Shown: positions 1 to 9,552, counted from the first letter of the stretch. The stretch is 42,324 bases of DNA from Burkholderiales bacterium (GCA_028871575.1 JAGWMW010000004.1:1-42324); one strand, 5' to 3'. Notes: generated by a model from the letters alone, not told the origin. Made by a program: numbers and translations.

Positions 1-965
1 CCGTCGTTGTAGAACTTCATGTAGTTCGGGTCGTCCCAGGTCTTGCCCAGGCCGTTCTGGTAGCGGCCCAGGATGCGCTGGTCGATGGCGTCGACGCTGG
101 TGTTGACGTAGGACTTCTCGGCGATCGTCTGCGCCATCTTCTGCTTGTTCTGCAGGCTGGCGTCGATCCAGCGGCTGGCCTCGAGCACGGCCATCATCAC
201 GGCGCGCGCCGTGTTGGGGTACTTCTTGACGAACTCGCCGGTGGTGCCCAGCACCTTCTCGGGGTGGTCCTTCCAGATCTCCTGCGTGGTGATGGCGGTG
301 ATGCCGATGCCGTCCAGCACGGCGCGCGCGTTCCAGGGCTCGCCGACGCAGTAGCCGTCCATGTTGCCCACGCGCATGTTGGCCACCATCTGCGGCGGCG
401 GCACCGTGATCACCTTGGCGTCTCGGAACGGGTTGATGCCGCCCGAGGCCAGCCAGTAGTACAGCCACATGGCGTGCGTGCCGGTGGGGAAGGTCTGGGC
501 GAAGGTGTATTCGCGCTGGTGCGTGGCCATCGCCTTGGCCAGGCTGGCCACGTCCACCGCGCCCTTGTCGGCCAGGGTCTTGGACAGCGTGATGGCCTGG
601 CCGTTGTTGTTCAGCGTCATCAGCACGGCCATGTCCTTCTTGGGCCCGCCGATGCCCATCTGCACGCCGTAGACCAGGCCGTAGAGCACGTGCGCCATGT
701 CGAGCTCGCCGCTGACGAGCTTGTCGCGCACGCCGGCCCAGCTGGCCTCCTTGCTCGCCACGATGCGCACGCCGTACTTCTTGTCCAAGCCCAGCACCGA
801 GGCCATGACGACGCTGGCGCAGTCGGTGAGCGGGATGAAGCCGATGCGCACCTCTTCCTTCTCGGGCTTGTCGCTGCCGCCGGCATACACCGCGGCCTGC
901 AGGCCGGGCACCAGGCCGGCGGCGCCGCTGACGGCAGCGGCCTTGACGATTGCGCGGCGGGCCAT
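1..965 (-). CDS. nrtA: Nitrate ABC transporter substrate-binding protein, NrtA/CmpA family (3' end beyond window)
   Basis: My own reverse-strand translation from ATG at 965 gives 321 codons before the window edge, so the C-terminus is missing. It begins MARRAIVKAAAVSGAAGLVP, an RRxxxK twin-arginine-like signal followed by an Ala-rich stretch, which suggests Tat export to the periplasm. The mature part starts VRIGFIPLTDCASVVMAS and contains YYWLASGGINPF and NMDGYCVGEPWNARAVLDG, which resemble the NrtA/CmpA/NasS group of nitrate or bicarbonate binding proteins. NasS, the nitrate sensor that holds NasT inactive, is a paralogue but normally lacks a signal peptide, so the exported transporter subunit is the better reading. 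The gene lies downstream of nasT on the same strand behind a structured leader. Permease and ATPase genes would be expected just outside the window. Confidence 0.88.
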   Translation of the reverse strand, partial: MARRAIVKAAAVSGAAGLVPGLQAAVYAGGSDKPEKEEVRIGFIPLTDCASVVMASVLGLDKKYGVRIVASKEASWAGVRDKLVSGELDMAHVLYGLVYGVQMGIGGPKKDMAVLMTLNNNGQAITLSKTLADKGAVDVASLAKAMATHQREYTFAQTFPTGTHAMWLYYWLASGGINPFRDAKVITVPPPQMVANMRVGNMDGYCVGEPWNARAVLDGIGITAITTQEIWKDHPEKVLGTTGEFVKKYPNTARAVMMAVLEASRWIDASLQNKQKMAQTIAEKSYVNTSVDAIDQRILGRYQNGLGKTWDDPNYMKFYND

Positions 966-1025
966 GTCGATGGGTCCTGTGCTGGAGTGGGTCATGGTGA
1001 TGTGCAAGTTGAGGGCCAAAGGCGA

Positions 1026-1081
1026 AAGGGCGTCCGCACGACCGCGCGCCGCTGTGCGGCTCGGGGAGTGGGGACGCCCTT
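1026..1081 (-). terminator. Long hairpin in the nrtA leader, possible conditional terminator
   Basis: On the minus strand AAGGGCGTCC (1081-1072) pairs perfectly with GGACGCCCTT (1035-1026). An inner GCAC/GTGC arm (1057-1054 with 1039-1036) is nested inside. The 3' arm runs into CCCTTTCGCCTTT, a modest T-rich end, about 60 nt before the nrtA start codon. A hairpin here between nasT and nrtA fits an attenuator that NasT would override. The U tract is weak, so termination is inferred. Confidence 0.5.
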
Positions 1082-1125
1082 GTCCGACCCGGCGCCCGCA
1101 AACGCTGCGGGGCCCGGGCCTGGTC

Positions 1126-1147
1126 GCGGGCTCGACACTGAGCCCGC
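1126..1147 (-). promoter_or_regulatory. ANTAR-type RNA stem-loop in the nasT-nrtA leader
   Basis: Read on the minus strand, a perfect 8-bp stem (GCGGGCTC/GAGCCCGC) encloses the hexaloop AGTGTC. Known ANTAR-protein RNA targets are paired short stem-loops whose six-base loops carry A at position 1 and G at position 4, and this loop has both. It lies about 160 nt upstream of the nrtA start and directly downstream of a gene for an ANTAR protein. The partner stem is less clear: a 4-bp GGCG/CGCC stem about 21 nt upstream has loop CTGGCA, with G4 but not A1. The 3' arm could also pair with GCGGGC at 1099-1094, which offers an alternative fold. Confidence 0.6.
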
Positions 1148-1292
1148 ATGCGCCAGAGCTACGCAATCGGCGTGCCAGCGCCTGGAGGGCCTCGCAGCCG
1201 CTGGCCGCACCAGGGTGCGTCGGCCGCCGGCCCGGCGTGCGCAGCGCCGGTGCGCCGGGGCGCCGGCGCCGGCCTGCGATCGGGCGCGGCCG

Positions 1293-1949
1293 CTACATCA
1301 GCAGGTCGGCAGCATCGACGATGCGCTGGGCGATCTCCACCAGCTTGACGCCCTTGTCCATCGCCGCCTTGCGGATGCGCGCATAGGCCTCGGGCTCGGC
1401 GATCTGGTGGCGCTGCATCAGCAGGCCCTTGGCGCGGTCCACCACCTTGCGGTCGGCCAGCTCGCTGCGCGCCAGGGCCAGCTCGCGGCGCAGCCCTTCC
1501 TCGTGCTGGAATCGCGCCAGCGCCACCTCGAGCACGGGCTTGACGCGCTCGGGCGCGAGCCCGGCCACCACGTAGGCGGTCACGCCCGCGGCGATGGCGG
1601 CACCGACGTGGCGCGTGTCGTTGTCCTCGGTGAACATCACGATCGGGCGGCGCGCGTCGCGGGTGGCCATCACCACGTGCTCGAGCGTGTCGCGGGCCTG
1701 GCTCTCGGCGTCGACGATGATCATCTCGGGCTGGAGCTGGGCCAGCCGCTCGGGCAGGAAGGGGTCGGCCGGCAGCACGGCCACGATGTTGCAGCCGGCT
1801 TCGAGCAGCCCGATGCGCAGGCTGCGCGAGCGCGCGGCCTCCTGCGCCGCGTGCTCGTCGTCGGCCGCCGGCGCCAGGTTGTCGGGGGCGACGATGACGA
1901 TGCGGGTGGCTTCCTTGGCGGCCATGGCGCAGGCCGATGCAACTTTCAC
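1293..1949 (-). CDS. nasT: ANTAR-domain response regulator / transcription antiterminator NasT
   Basis: A protein of 218 residues, or 210 if the ATG at 1925 (MAAKEATRIVIV) is used. The N-terminal half is receiver-like, with an IIVDAES strand carrying an aspartate, but the usual acidic pair after the first strand is degenerate (IVIVAPDN), as in NasT-type pseudo-receivers. After a helical linker the last 60 residues form an ANTAR RNA-binding domain: DRKVVDRAKGLLMQRH, EAYARIRKAAMDKG and LVEIAQRIV. In known systems NasT binds leader RNA and prevents termination of nitrate assimilation genes when nitrate releases it from NasS. Here it precedes a structured leader and nrtA on the same strand. It is divergent from tsaD with only 38 bp between the starts. 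Confidence 0.9.
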   Translation of the reverse strand: MKVASACAMAAKEATRIVIVAPDNLAPAADDEHAAQEAARSRSLRIGLLEAGCNIVAVLPADPFLPERLAQLQPEMIIVDAESQARDTLEHVVMATRDARRPIVMFTEDNDTRHVGAAIAAGVTAYVVAGLAPERVKPVLEVALARFQHEEGLRRELALARSELADRKVVDRAKGLLMQRHQIAEPEAYARIRKAAMDKGVKLVEIAQRIVDAADLLM

Positions 1950-1987
1950 GCCGGCCGACCTCTGTCATGGCGCCTTAAACTGCCCCG

Positions 1988-3037
1988 ATGAAGGTGCTGG
2001 GCATCGAATCCTCCTGCGACGAGACCGGCGTGGCCCTGGTGCAGGCGCCGGCCGCAGGGGCGCCGCGGCTGCTGGCCCAGGCGCTGCACAGCCAGGTGGC
2101 GATGCACGCGGACTACGGCGGCGTGGTGCCCGAGCTGGCCTCGCGCGACCACATCCGGCGCGTGCTGCCGCTGGCGCGCGAGGTGCTGGCCGATGCCGGC
2201 TGCACGCTGGCCGAGATCGATCTCGTGGCCTACACGCGCGGCCCCGGCCTGGCCGGCGCCCTGCTGGTGGGCGCCGGCGTGGCGGTGGCCCTGGCTGCGG
2301 CCCTGGGCCGGCCGGCGCTGGGCGTGCACCACCTCGAGGGCCACCTGCTGTCGCCCTTCCTGGCGCCCGAGCCGCCCCGGTTCCCGTTCGTGGCGCTGCT
2401 GGTCTCGGGCGGCCACACCCAGCTCATGCGGGTGCAGGGCGTGGGCGACTACGCGCTGCTGGGCGAGACCATCGACGACGCCGCCGGCGAGGCCTTCGAT
2501 AAGAGCGCCAAGCTGCTCGGCCTGGGCTATCCGGGCGGACCGGCGCTGGCCCGCATGGCCGAGTTCGGCGACCCCCGGGCCTGGCCGCTGCCGCGCCCGC
2601 TGCTGCACAGCAAGGACCTCGACTTCTCGTTCGCTGGGCTCAAGACCGCGGTGCTGACCCAGGTGCGCAAGCTGGGGCCGAACCTGTGCGAGCAGTCGCG
2701 GGCCGATCTCGCCGCCTCGACGCAGGCGGCCATCGTCGACGTGCTGGTGGCCAAGACCCTGCGCGCGCTCAGCGCCACCGGGCTGCGCCGCGTGGTGGTG
2801 GCCGGGGGCGTGGGCGCGAACCTGCGCCTGCGCGAGCAGCTCGACGCCGGCGCGGCCGGCCTGGGCGCCCGCGTGCACTACCCGCCGCTGGCGCTGTGCA
2901 CCGACAACGGCGCCATGATCGCGCTGGCGGCGGCGCTGCGACTGCAGGGCGGCCTGGCCGGCGAGATGCGCCGCGACGGGGCCTTCGACGTGCGGCCGCG
3001 CTGGCCGCTGGCCGAGCTGTCGCCGGCGGCTGCCTGA
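1988..3037 (+). CDS. tsaD: tRNA N6-threonylcarbamoyladenosine transferase TsaD
   Basis: The 349-residue protein starts [18 protein letters not shown], the signature opening of the TsaD/Kae1 family. With TsaB and TsaE it transfers threonylcarbamoyl from threonylcarbamoyl-AMP to A37 of ANN-decoding tRNAs in the cytoplasm. The metal-binding H115-x3-H119 motif ([10 protein letters not shown]) is present, as are the ATPase-fold motifs VSGGHTQLM and [15 protein letters not shown] near the C-terminus. The length is normal and the protein looks intact. It is divergent from nasT and followed by the rpsO leader. The start is the first ATG and begins at the conserved N-terminus. Confidence 0.97.
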   Translation: MKVLGIESSCDETGVALVQAPAAGAPRLLAQALHSQVAMHADYGGVVPELASRDHIRRVLPLAREVLADAGCTLAEIDLVAYTRGPGLAGALLVGAGVAVALAAALGRPALGVHHLEGHLLSPFLAPEPPRFPFVALLVSGGHTQLMRVQGVGDYALLGETIDDAAGEAFDKSAKLLGLGYPGGPALARMAEFGDPRAWPLPRPLLHSKDLDFSFAGLKTAVLTQVRKLGPNLCEQSRADLAASTQAAIVDVLVAKTLRALSATGLRRVVVAGGVGANLRLREQLDAGAAGLGARVHYPPLALCTDNGAMIALAAALRLQGGLAGEMRRDGAFDVRPRWPLAELSPAAA

Positions 3038-3055
3038 GGCGGCGCGCCGGGCGGC

Positions 3056-3061
3056 TACAAT
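3056..3061 (+). promoter_or_regulatory. Candidate -10 element of the rpsO promoter
   Basis: TACAAT, a 5 of 6 match to the sigma-70 -10 consensus, lies 19 bp after the tsaD stop and would give an rpsO leader of about 180 nt. No convincing -35 hexamer stands at 16-18 bp, so the call rests on the -10 alone. Confidence 0.4.
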
Positions 3062-3165
3062 GCGGGTCTCCCGAGCGAATCGGGGGCGTTCGGGCGGGCC
3101 TTGCGGCTCCCGGGCGTTTCGCAGCACGGCGCCGGTCGGTTTCACTGGCGTTCGCAAGTCAACCC

Positions 3166-3240
3166 GGAAACCGCGGCCAGGCGCCTCACCACGCGAGCAT
3201 GCTCGACGGGGGCCGGGCAGGGCGGTTTCCACGATCCACC
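3166..3240 (+). promoter_or_regulatory. Structured rpsO leader, candidate S15 autoregulatory element
   Basis: GGAAACCGC (3166-3174) pairs perfectly with GCGGTTTCC (3232-3240), enclosing a second inverted repeat CGAGCATGCTCG (3194-3205). The closing stem ends immediately before AGGAAAT, the rpsO ribosome-binding region. A small hairpin CCCGA-GCGAA-TCGGG sits upstream at 3070-3084. Ribosomal protein S15 represses its own mRNA through leader structures in several bacterial groups. The structure is seen in the sequence, but S15 binding is inferred. Confidence 0.45.
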
Positions 3241-3250
3241 AGGAAATCGC

Positions 3251-3520
3251 ATGCCGCTCACCACCACCGCCGTCGCCGAAGTCGTCAAGGCGCACGCCCG
3301 CGGGCCCGCCGACACCGGCAGCCCCGAAGTGCAGGTCGCCCTGCTGACCACGCGCATCAACGAGCTGACGCCGCACTTCAAGACCCACCTGAAGGACCAC
3401 CACGGCCGCCGCGGGCTGCTGAAGATGGTCAACCAGCGCAAGCGCCTGCTGTCCTACCTGAAGGACAAGGACGCCGACCGCTACACCGCGCTGATCACCC
3501 AGCTCGGCCTGCGCAAGTAA
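3251..3520 (+). CDS. rpsO: 30S ribosomal protein S15
   Basis: The 89-residue protein matches the usual S15 length. Characteristic segments are [31 protein letters not shown] and [13 protein letters not shown], ending with ITQLGLRK. S15 binds the central domain of 16S rRNA early in small-subunit assembly. The start is the ATG at 3251 behind AGGAAAT; an in-frame extension upstream runs through the structured leader and is not protein-like. The rpsO-pnp order is the common bacterial arrangement. Confidence 0.98.
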   Translation: MPLTTTAVAEVVKAHARGPADTGSPEVQVALLTTRINELTPHFKTHLKDHHGRRGLLKMVNQRKRLLSYLKDKDADRYTALITQLGLRK

Positions 3521-3532
3521 AGAGCCAGGAGC

Positions 3533-3555
3533 GGGGCGGCCTCGCAGGCCGCCCC
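3533..3555 (+). terminator. Hairpin between rpsO and pnp
   Basis: A perfect 10-bp stem (GGGGCGGCCT/AGGCCGCCCC) with a CGC loop begins 12 bp after the rpsO stop. No T-run follows, so it may act as a partial terminator or as a stabilising 3' end of the rpsO message. Confidence 0.55.
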
Positions 3556-3593
3556 ACCCCGTGACGTATCCACCCGGGCCGCATTGGCTGTGT

Positions 3594-3631
3594 CATTCCA
3601 GGGTCGCCTGCCGGCGGTCGACCCTGGAATG
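3594..3631 (+). promoter_or_regulatory. Long perfect hairpin in the pnp leader
   Basis: CATTCCAGGGTCG (3594-3606) is the exact reverse complement of 3619-3631, giving a 13-bp stem with a 12-nt GC-rich loop, 36 nt before the pnp start. In Escherichia coli the pnp leader forms a long stem cleaved by RNase III, after which PNPase destabilises its own mRNA. This hairpin has the right place and strength for the same control. Confidence 0.55.
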
Positions 3632-3667
3632 GCATTGCGCTGCCCACCGCACCCAGGAGCCCATCGC

Positions 3668-5968
3668 ATGAGCCTGTTCAACAAAGTCACCAAGTCCTTC
3701 CAGTGGGGCCAGCACCGGGTCACGCTGGAAACCGGCGAGATCGCCCGCCAGTCCACCGGCGCCGTCGTCGTCAGCATGGACGACACCGTGGTGCTGGCCA
3801 CCGTGGTCGCCAAGACCGAGGCCAAGGCCGGGCAGGACTTCTTCCCGCTCACGGTCGACTACATCGAGAAGACCTACGCCGCGGGCAAGATCCCGGGCAG
3901 CTTCTTCAAGCGCGAGGGCCGCCCGAGCGAGCTCGAGACGCTGACCAGCCGCCTGATCGACCGCCCGATCCGCCCGCTCTTCCCCGAGGGCTTCTTCAAC
4001 GAGGTGCAGGTCGTCATCCACGTGCTGAGCCTCAACCCCGAGGTGCAGGCCGACATCGCCGCCATGATCGGCACCAGCGCCGCGCTGGCGATTTCCGGCA
4101 TCCCGTTCAACGGCCCCATCGGCGCTGCCCGCGTGGGCTACATCGACGGCCAGTACGTGCTCAACCCGGGCCAGACGCAGCTGGCCGCCAGCAAGATGGA
4201 ACTGGTCGTGGCCGGCACCGAGGCGGCCGTGCTGATGGTCGAGTCCGAGGCCGACCAGCTGTCGGAAGAGATCATGCTCGGCGCGGTGGTCTACGGCCAC
4301 GAGCAGGGCAAGGTCGCCATCGCCGCCATCCACGAGCTGGTGCGCGAGGCCGGCAAGCCGGAGTGGACCTGGCAGGCGCCGGCCAAGAACGAGCCCTTCA
4401 TCGCCCGGGTCACGGCGCTGGCCGAAGGCCCGCTGCGCGCGGCCTACCAGATCCGCAGCAAGCAGGCCCGCACCCAGGCCTGCCGCGACGTGACTGCCGG
4501 CGTGTTCGCGGCCCTGAAGGCGGAGAACGTCGAGTTCGACAAGGTCGAGGTCGAGGGCCTGCTGTTCGAGATCGAGAGCCGCATCGTGCGCAGCCAGATC
4601 CTGGCCGGCGAGCCGCGCATCGACGGACGCGACACCCGCACCGTGCGCCCCATCGAGATCCGCAGCGGCGTGCTGCCGCGCACCCACGGCTCGGCGCTGT
4701 TCACGCGCGGCGAGACGCAGGCCCTGGTCGCGGCCACGCTGGGCACCGAACGCGACGCGCAGCGCATCGACGCGCTGGCCGGCGAGTTCGAGGACCGCTT
4801 CATGCTCCACTACAACATGCCCCCCTTCGCCACCGGCGAGACCGGGCGCGTGGGCAGCCCGAAGCGGCGCGAGATCGGCCACGGCCGCCTGGCCAAGCGC
4901 GCCCTGGTGGCGGCGCTGCCGAGCAAGGAAGACTTCCCCTACACGCTGCGCGTCGTCAGCGAGATCACCGAGAGCAACGGCTCGTCCTCGATGGCCAGCG
5001 TCTGCGGCGGCTGCCTGGCACTCATGGACGCCGGCGTGCCGATGAAGGCGCACGTGGCCGGCATCGCCATGGGCCTCATCAAGGAGGGCAACCGCTTCGC
5101 TGTGCTGACCGACATCCTCGGCGACGAGGACCACCTGGGCGACATGGACTTCAAGGTGGCGGGCACCCAGGGCGGCATCACCGCGCTGCAGATGGACATC
5201 AAGATCCAGGGCATCACCAAGGAGATCATGCAGGTGGCGCTGGCGCAGGCCAAGGAAGCGCGCCTGCACATCCTGGGCAAGATGGTCGAGGCCGTGGGCG
5301 GGGCCAAGGCCGAGGTCAGCGTGTTCGCGCCGCGCCTGTACACGATGAAGATCAACCCGGAGAAGATCCGCGACGTGATCGGCAAGGGCGGCGCCACCAT
5401 CCGCGCGCTGACCGAGGAGACCGGCTGCACGATCGACATCGGCGAGGACGGCACCATCACCATCGCCAGCACCGACGCCGACAAGGCCGAGTTCGCCAAG
5501 CGTCGCATCACCGAGATCACGGCCGAGGCCGAGATCGGCAAGGTCTACGAAGGCCCGGTCACCAAGATCCTCGACTTCGGTGCCCTGGTCAACATCCTGC
5601 CGGGCAAGGACGGGTTGCTGCACATCAGCCAGATCGCGCACCAGCGGGTCGAGCGCGTGGAGGACTTCCTCAAGGAAGGGCAGGTCGTCAAGGTCAAGGT
5701 GCTCGAGACCGACGAGAAGGGCCGCATCAAGCTCAGCCTGAAGGCGCTGCTCGACCGGCCCGAGGGCATGGCCGAAGAGCGCTACGAGCCGAGGTCCGAC
5801 CGCGGCGACCGCCCGCCGCGGCGTGACCGCGACGACCGCCCGCGCCGCGACCGCGACGACCGTCCCCGGCGCGAGCCGGCGGCGGCCGAGCCGGGCCGCG
5901 AGGGCCCGGTCGCGGCCGAGCACCAGGCGCCGGCCCTGGCCGACGAGGCCCCGAAGCAGCCCGAATGA
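3668..5968 (+). CDS. pnp: Polyribonucleotide nucleotidyltransferase (PNPase)
   Basis: PNPase degrades RNA from the 3' end using phosphate, as a trimer and often within the degradosome. The protein has 766 residues from the ATG at 3668, preceded by AGGAG. An upstream in-frame ATG at 3584 would translate the leader hairpin and is rejected. The tandem RNase PH-like cores include [20 protein letters not shown] and later [17 protein letters not shown] and [20 protein letters not shown] domain (from about residue 556, [18 protein letters not shown]) and an S1 domain (from about 624, [20 protein letters not shown]) follow. The last 60 residues are a charged, low-complexity tail with repeated RDRDDRPR units. 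The stop overlaps the next gene by 4 nt. Confidence 0.98.
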   Translation: MSLFNKVTKSFQWGQHRVTLETGEIARQSTGAVVVSMDDTVVLATVVAKTEAKAGQDFFPLTVDYIEKTYAAGKIPGSFFKREGRPSELETLTSRLIDRPIRPLFPEGFFNEVQVVIHVLSLNPEVQADIAAMIGTSAALAISGIPFNGPIGAARVGYIDGQYVLNPGQTQLAASKMELVVAGTEAAVLMVESEADQLSEEIMLGAVVYGHEQGKVAIAAIHELVREAGKPEWTWQAPAKNEPFIARVTALAEGPLRAAYQIRSKQARTQACRDVTAGVFAALKAENVEFDKVEVEGLLFEIESRIVRSQILAGEPRIDGRDTRTVRPIEIRSGVLPRTHGSALFTRGETQALVAATLGTERDAQRIDALAGEFEDRFMLHYNMPPFATGETGRVGSPKRREIGHGRLAKRALVAALPSKEDFPYTLRVVSEITESNGSSSMASVCGGCLALMDAGVPMKAHVAGIAMGLIKEGNRFAVLTDILGDEDHLGDMDFKVAGTQGGITALQMDIKIQGITKEIMQVALAQAKEARLHILGKMVEAVGGAKAEVSVFAPRLYTMKINPEKIRDVIGKGGATIRALTEETGCTIDIGEDGTITIASTDADKAEFAKRRITEITAEAEIGKVYEGPVTKILDFGALVNILPGKDGLLHISQIAHQRVERVEDFLKEGQVVKVKVLETDEKGRIKLSLKALLDRPEGMAEERYEPRSDRGDRPPRRDRDDRPRRDRDDRPRREPAAAEPGREGPVAAEHQAPALADEAPKQPE

Positions 5969-6966
5969 GCGTGGCGATGCGCGCCATCGAGATCCGCGCC
6001 CCGGGCGGGCCGGAGGTGCTGCAGCCTTGCGAGCGGCCGCAGCCGCAACCGCGCCCCGGCGAGCTGCTGATCGCGGTGCAGGCCTCGGGCGTGAACCGCC
6101 CCGACGTGCTGCAGCGCAAGGGCCAGTACCCGGTGCCGCCGGGGGTGTCCGACCTGCCGGGGCTGGAGATCGCCGGCACGGTGGCCGCCGGTGCCGCCGA
6201 GGACCTGGCGGCAACCGGCCTGGCCCTGGGCGACCCGGTCTGCGCGCTGGTGGCCGGCGGCGGCTACGCCGAGTTCTGCGTCGCGCCGGCCGGCCAGTGC
6301 CTGCCCCTGCCGAAGGGGCTGACGATGATCGAGGCCGCCAGCCTGCCGGAGACCTTCTTCACCGTCTGGCAGAACGTGTTCGCGATCGCCGGCCTGCAGC
6401 GCGGCCAGACGCTGCTCGTCCAAGGCGGCAGCAGCGGCATCGGCGTGACCGCGATCCAGCTGGCCAAGGCCTTCGGCGCGCAGGTCGTGGCCACCGCAGG
6501 CAGCGACGAGAAATGCGCCGCCTGCCTGGCGCTGGGCGCCGACGCCGCGATCAACTACAAGACCCAGGACTTCGTGGCCGAGACCCGCCGCGCCACGGGC
6601 GGCCGCGGCGCCGATGTCGTGCTCGACATGGTGGCCGGGCCCTACATCGGGCGCGAGCTCGAGGCGCTGGCCGAGGACGGCCGCCTGGCGCTGATCGCGG
6701 TGCAGGGCGGCACCGCCAGCACGATCGATGCCGGGCTGCTGCTGCGCAAGCGCATCACGCTCACGGGCTCGACCCTGCGCCCGCGCAGCGTGGCCTACAA
6801 GGCGGCGCTGGCGCAGCAGCTGCGCCAGCAGGTCTGGCCGCTGATCGAGGCCGGGCGCATCCGGCCCGTGATCCACCAGGTGTTCCCGGCGGTGCATGCG
6901 GCCCAGGCCCATGCGCTGATGGAGTCGGGCACCCACGTCGGCAAGATCGTCCTCGGCTGGGCCTGA
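5965..6966 (+). CDS. NAD(P)H quinone oxidoreductase, zinc-independent MDR family (Qor/PIG3-like)
   Basis: The protein has 333 residues, with an alternative start at the second methionine (5977, [13 protein letters not shown]). It has the GroES-like N-terminal domain ([20 protein letters not shown], then [17 protein letters not shown]) and a Rossmann NAD(P)H domain from about residue 150 ([20 protein letters not shown]). The Zn-ligand cysteines of alcohol dehydrogenases are absent, which fits a quinone or enone reductase. The substrate cannot be told from sequence. It overlaps the pnp stop by ATGA, so the two are probably translationally coupled. Confidence 0.9.
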   Translation: MSVAMRAIEIRAPGGPEVLQPCERPQPQPRPGELLIAVQASGVNRPDVLQRKGQYPVPPGVSDLPGLEIAGTVAAGAAEDLAATGLALGDPVCALVAGGGYAEFCVAPAGQCLPLPKGLTMIEAASLPETFFTVWQNVFAIAGLQRGQTLLVQGGSSGIGVTAIQLAKAFGAQVVATAGSDEKCAACLALGADAAINYKTQDFVAETRRATGGRGADVVLDMVAGPYIGRELEALAEDGRLALIAVQGGTASTIDAGLLLRKRITLTGSTLRPRSVAYKAALAQQLRQQVWPLIEAGRIRPVIHQVFPAVHAAQAHALMESGTHVGKIVLGWA

Positions 6967-6988
6967 GCGCCGGCCACCCGTCCCTGCG

Positions 6989-7729
<741 letters not shown>

Positions 7730-7768
7730 GCCGCCGCGCCATCCTTTCGATTCCCGGAGTCTCTACCC

Positions 7769-8197
7769 ATGCAAATCTGGATGACCCTGATCCATGCGCT
7801 GCAACTGCTCTCGGCGCTGGTCATGATCGGCCTCGTGCTGATCCAGCACGGCAAGGGCGCCGACATGGGCGCCTCGTTCGGCAGCGGCGCGTCCGGCAGC
7901 CTCTTCGGCGCCAGCGGCAGCGCCAACTTCCTGTCGCGTTCCACCGCGGCTTGCGCCACCGTGTTCTTCGTCTCCACCCTGGCCCTGGCCTACCTGGGCA
8001 CCACCGGCAACGAGCGCTTCATGCGCGGCGGCAGCAGCGTGCTCGACCGTCCGGCCAGCAGCGCCGGCGGTGCCGCCGCGGCGGCCTCGGCCGCGCTGCC
8101 GGGGGCGATTCCGGGCACTCTGCCCGCGGCACCGGCACCCGCAGCGTCCTTGCCCGCGGCGGCAGCCTCGGCGGCCCCGGGCACGATCCCGAAGTAG
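7769..8197 (+). CDS. secG: Protein translocase subunit SecG
   Basis: SecG is a small two-helix membrane subunit of the SecYEG channel. The protein has 142 residues. The first 85 hold a transmembrane helix (LSALVMIGLVLIQHGKGADM), the glycine/serine-rich loop GASFGSGASGSLFGASGS and a second helix (AACATVFFVSTLALAYLG). The remaining 55 residues are a low-complexity Ala/Pro-rich tail, longer than in E. coli SecG. A GGAG ribosome-binding site precedes the ATG. It stands in the conserved tpiA-secG-tRNA-Leu-nuo order. Confidence 0.95.
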   Translation: MQIWMTLIHALQLLSALVMIGLVLIQHGKGADMGASFGSGASGSLFGASGSANFLSRSTAACATVFFVSTLALAYLGTTGNERFMRGGSSVLDRPASSAGGAAAAASAALPGAIPGTLPAAPAPAASLPAAAASAAPGTIPK

Positions 8198-8222
8198 CGC
8201 TGCCGAGCGCCGCCGGCAAGGG

Positions 8223-8250
8223 CTGAGAGCCCTGGGTTTGAGGCTAGAAT
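8223..8250 (+). promoter_or_regulatory. Candidate sigma-70 promoter before tRNA-Leu
   Basis: CTGAGA (8223-8228, 4 of 6 to TTGACA) and TAGAAT (8245-8250, 5 of 6 to TATAAT) are separated by 16 bp and lie about 80 bp upstream of the mature tRNA. The -35 half lies within a small hairpin AGGGCT-GAG-AGCCCT that could end the secG message. Confidence 0.5.
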
Positions 8251-8329
8251 CATGGGCTTGCCGAGCGCGGTCAGCGGGCCTGTCATTCGAGGTCGCTCAA
8301 GCGCCCGGCCCGGCCTTCGAACAACCCGT

Positions 8330-8414
8330 GCCGACGTGGTGAAATTGGTAGACACGCTATCTTGAGGGGGTAGTGGCGAAAGCTGTGCGAGTTCGAGTCT
8401 CGCCGTCGGCACCA
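8330..8414 (+). tRNA. tRNA-Leu (anticodon GAG)
   Basis: This is an 85-nt type II tRNA with encoded CCA. The acceptor stem GCCGACG (8330-8336) pairs with CGTCGGC (8404-8410), followed by discriminator A and CCA. The anticodon arm CTATC-TTGAGGG-GGTAG gives anticodon GAG, which reads CUC and CUU leucine codons. It has a long variable arm and a GTTCGAGTC T arm. Its place between secG and nuoA is a widespread betaproteobacterial and gammaproteobacterial arrangement. Confidence 0.97.
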
Positions 8415-8504
8415 ACAACAACGAAGTGCGTTGCGCGAGGCTCGCCGAAGCCCGCGACGACCGCGCCCAGGAACGAATGAAACCGCGCTGGAGACGAACG
8501 GAGG

Positions 8505-8554
8505 GCGCGCCCGATGGCGCCGCGGCGACGCGGTGCGCGAGGCGCGCTTTTTTT
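8505..8554 (+). terminator. Rho-independent terminator between tRNA-Leu and nuoA
   Basis: GCGCGCC (8505-8511) pairs with GGCGCGC (8541-8547), followed at once by seven T (8548-8554). A compact alternative GCGC-GAG-GCGC also forms at the 3' side. It is the only clear hairpin-plus-T-run terminator I saw in the window. It should separate the tRNA transcript from nuoA, 37 bp downstream, unless read through. I could not find a good nuoA promoter in the remaining gap. Confidence 0.75.
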
Positions 8555-8591
8555 GTGGTCCCGCTGAAGCCGACCGGAGCCTGAACCGAGC

Positions 8592-8951
8592 ATGGAGCTG
8601 CAACCCTACCTGCCCGTGATCCTGTTCATCCTGGTCGGCGTCGCGGTCGGCGTCGCGCCGCAGTTGCTCGGCTTCGTGTTCGGGCCGAACCGCCCCGACG
8701 TCGAGAAGAACAGCCCCTACGAATGCGGCTTCGAGGCCTTCGAGGACGCGCGCATGAAGTTCGACGTGCGCTACTACCTCGTGGCCATCCTCTTCATCCT
8801 GTTCGATCTCGAGATCGCCTTTCTCTTCCCGTGGGCGGTGTCGCTGCGCGACATCGGCATGGCGGGCTTCTGGGCCATGATGGTCTTCCTGGCCATCCTC
8901 GTGGTCGGCTTCGTCTACGAGTGGAAGAAGGGCGCCCTGGATTGGGAATGA
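8592..8951 (+). CDS. nuoA: NADH-quinone oxidoreductase subunit A
   Basis: The 119-residue membrane subunit has three helices. The first is [20 protein letters not shown]. The conserved cysteine loop [11 protein letters not shown] and the acidic segment [19 protein letters not shown] of NuoA/ND3 follow. It forms part of the junction between the membrane arm and the peripheral arm near the quinone site. It is first of the 14 nuo genes. Confidence 0.97.
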   Translation: MELQPYLPVILFILVGVAVGVAPQLLGFVFGPNRPDVEKNSPYECGFEAFEDARMKFDVRYYLVAILFILFDLEIAFLFPWAVSLRDIGMAGFWAMMVFLAILVVGFVYEWKKGALDWE

Positions 8952-9065
8952 TGAAGTCCCCCAGCTCTGTGCACTGGCCGCGGCCGGACGAGGCGCGTGC
9001 CACGGCCCGGCCGGGCCGGTGCTTTGCAGGTCCTGCGATGCTGCTTCAACCGTTGGAGTCTTGCG

Positions 9066-9542
<477 letters not shown>

Positions 9543-9552
9543 CGCCCTGGCG

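Noticed and set aside
264-1991. A 575-codon plus-strand frame over nrtA and nasT
   Set aside because: It is a shadow of two well-supported minus-strand genes, with His/Ala/Gly-biased content.
3584-3667. A 28-residue N-terminal extension of PNPase
   Set aside because: It would run through the 13-bp leader hairpin, while AGGAG precedes the internal ATG where family homology starts.
3593-6214. An 873-codon open frame on the minus strand opposite pnp
   Set aside because: It is the antisense of a certain gene, has Leu/Ala/Arg/His/Gly-rich low-complexity content and shows no domain. High GC makes stop codons rare in such frames.
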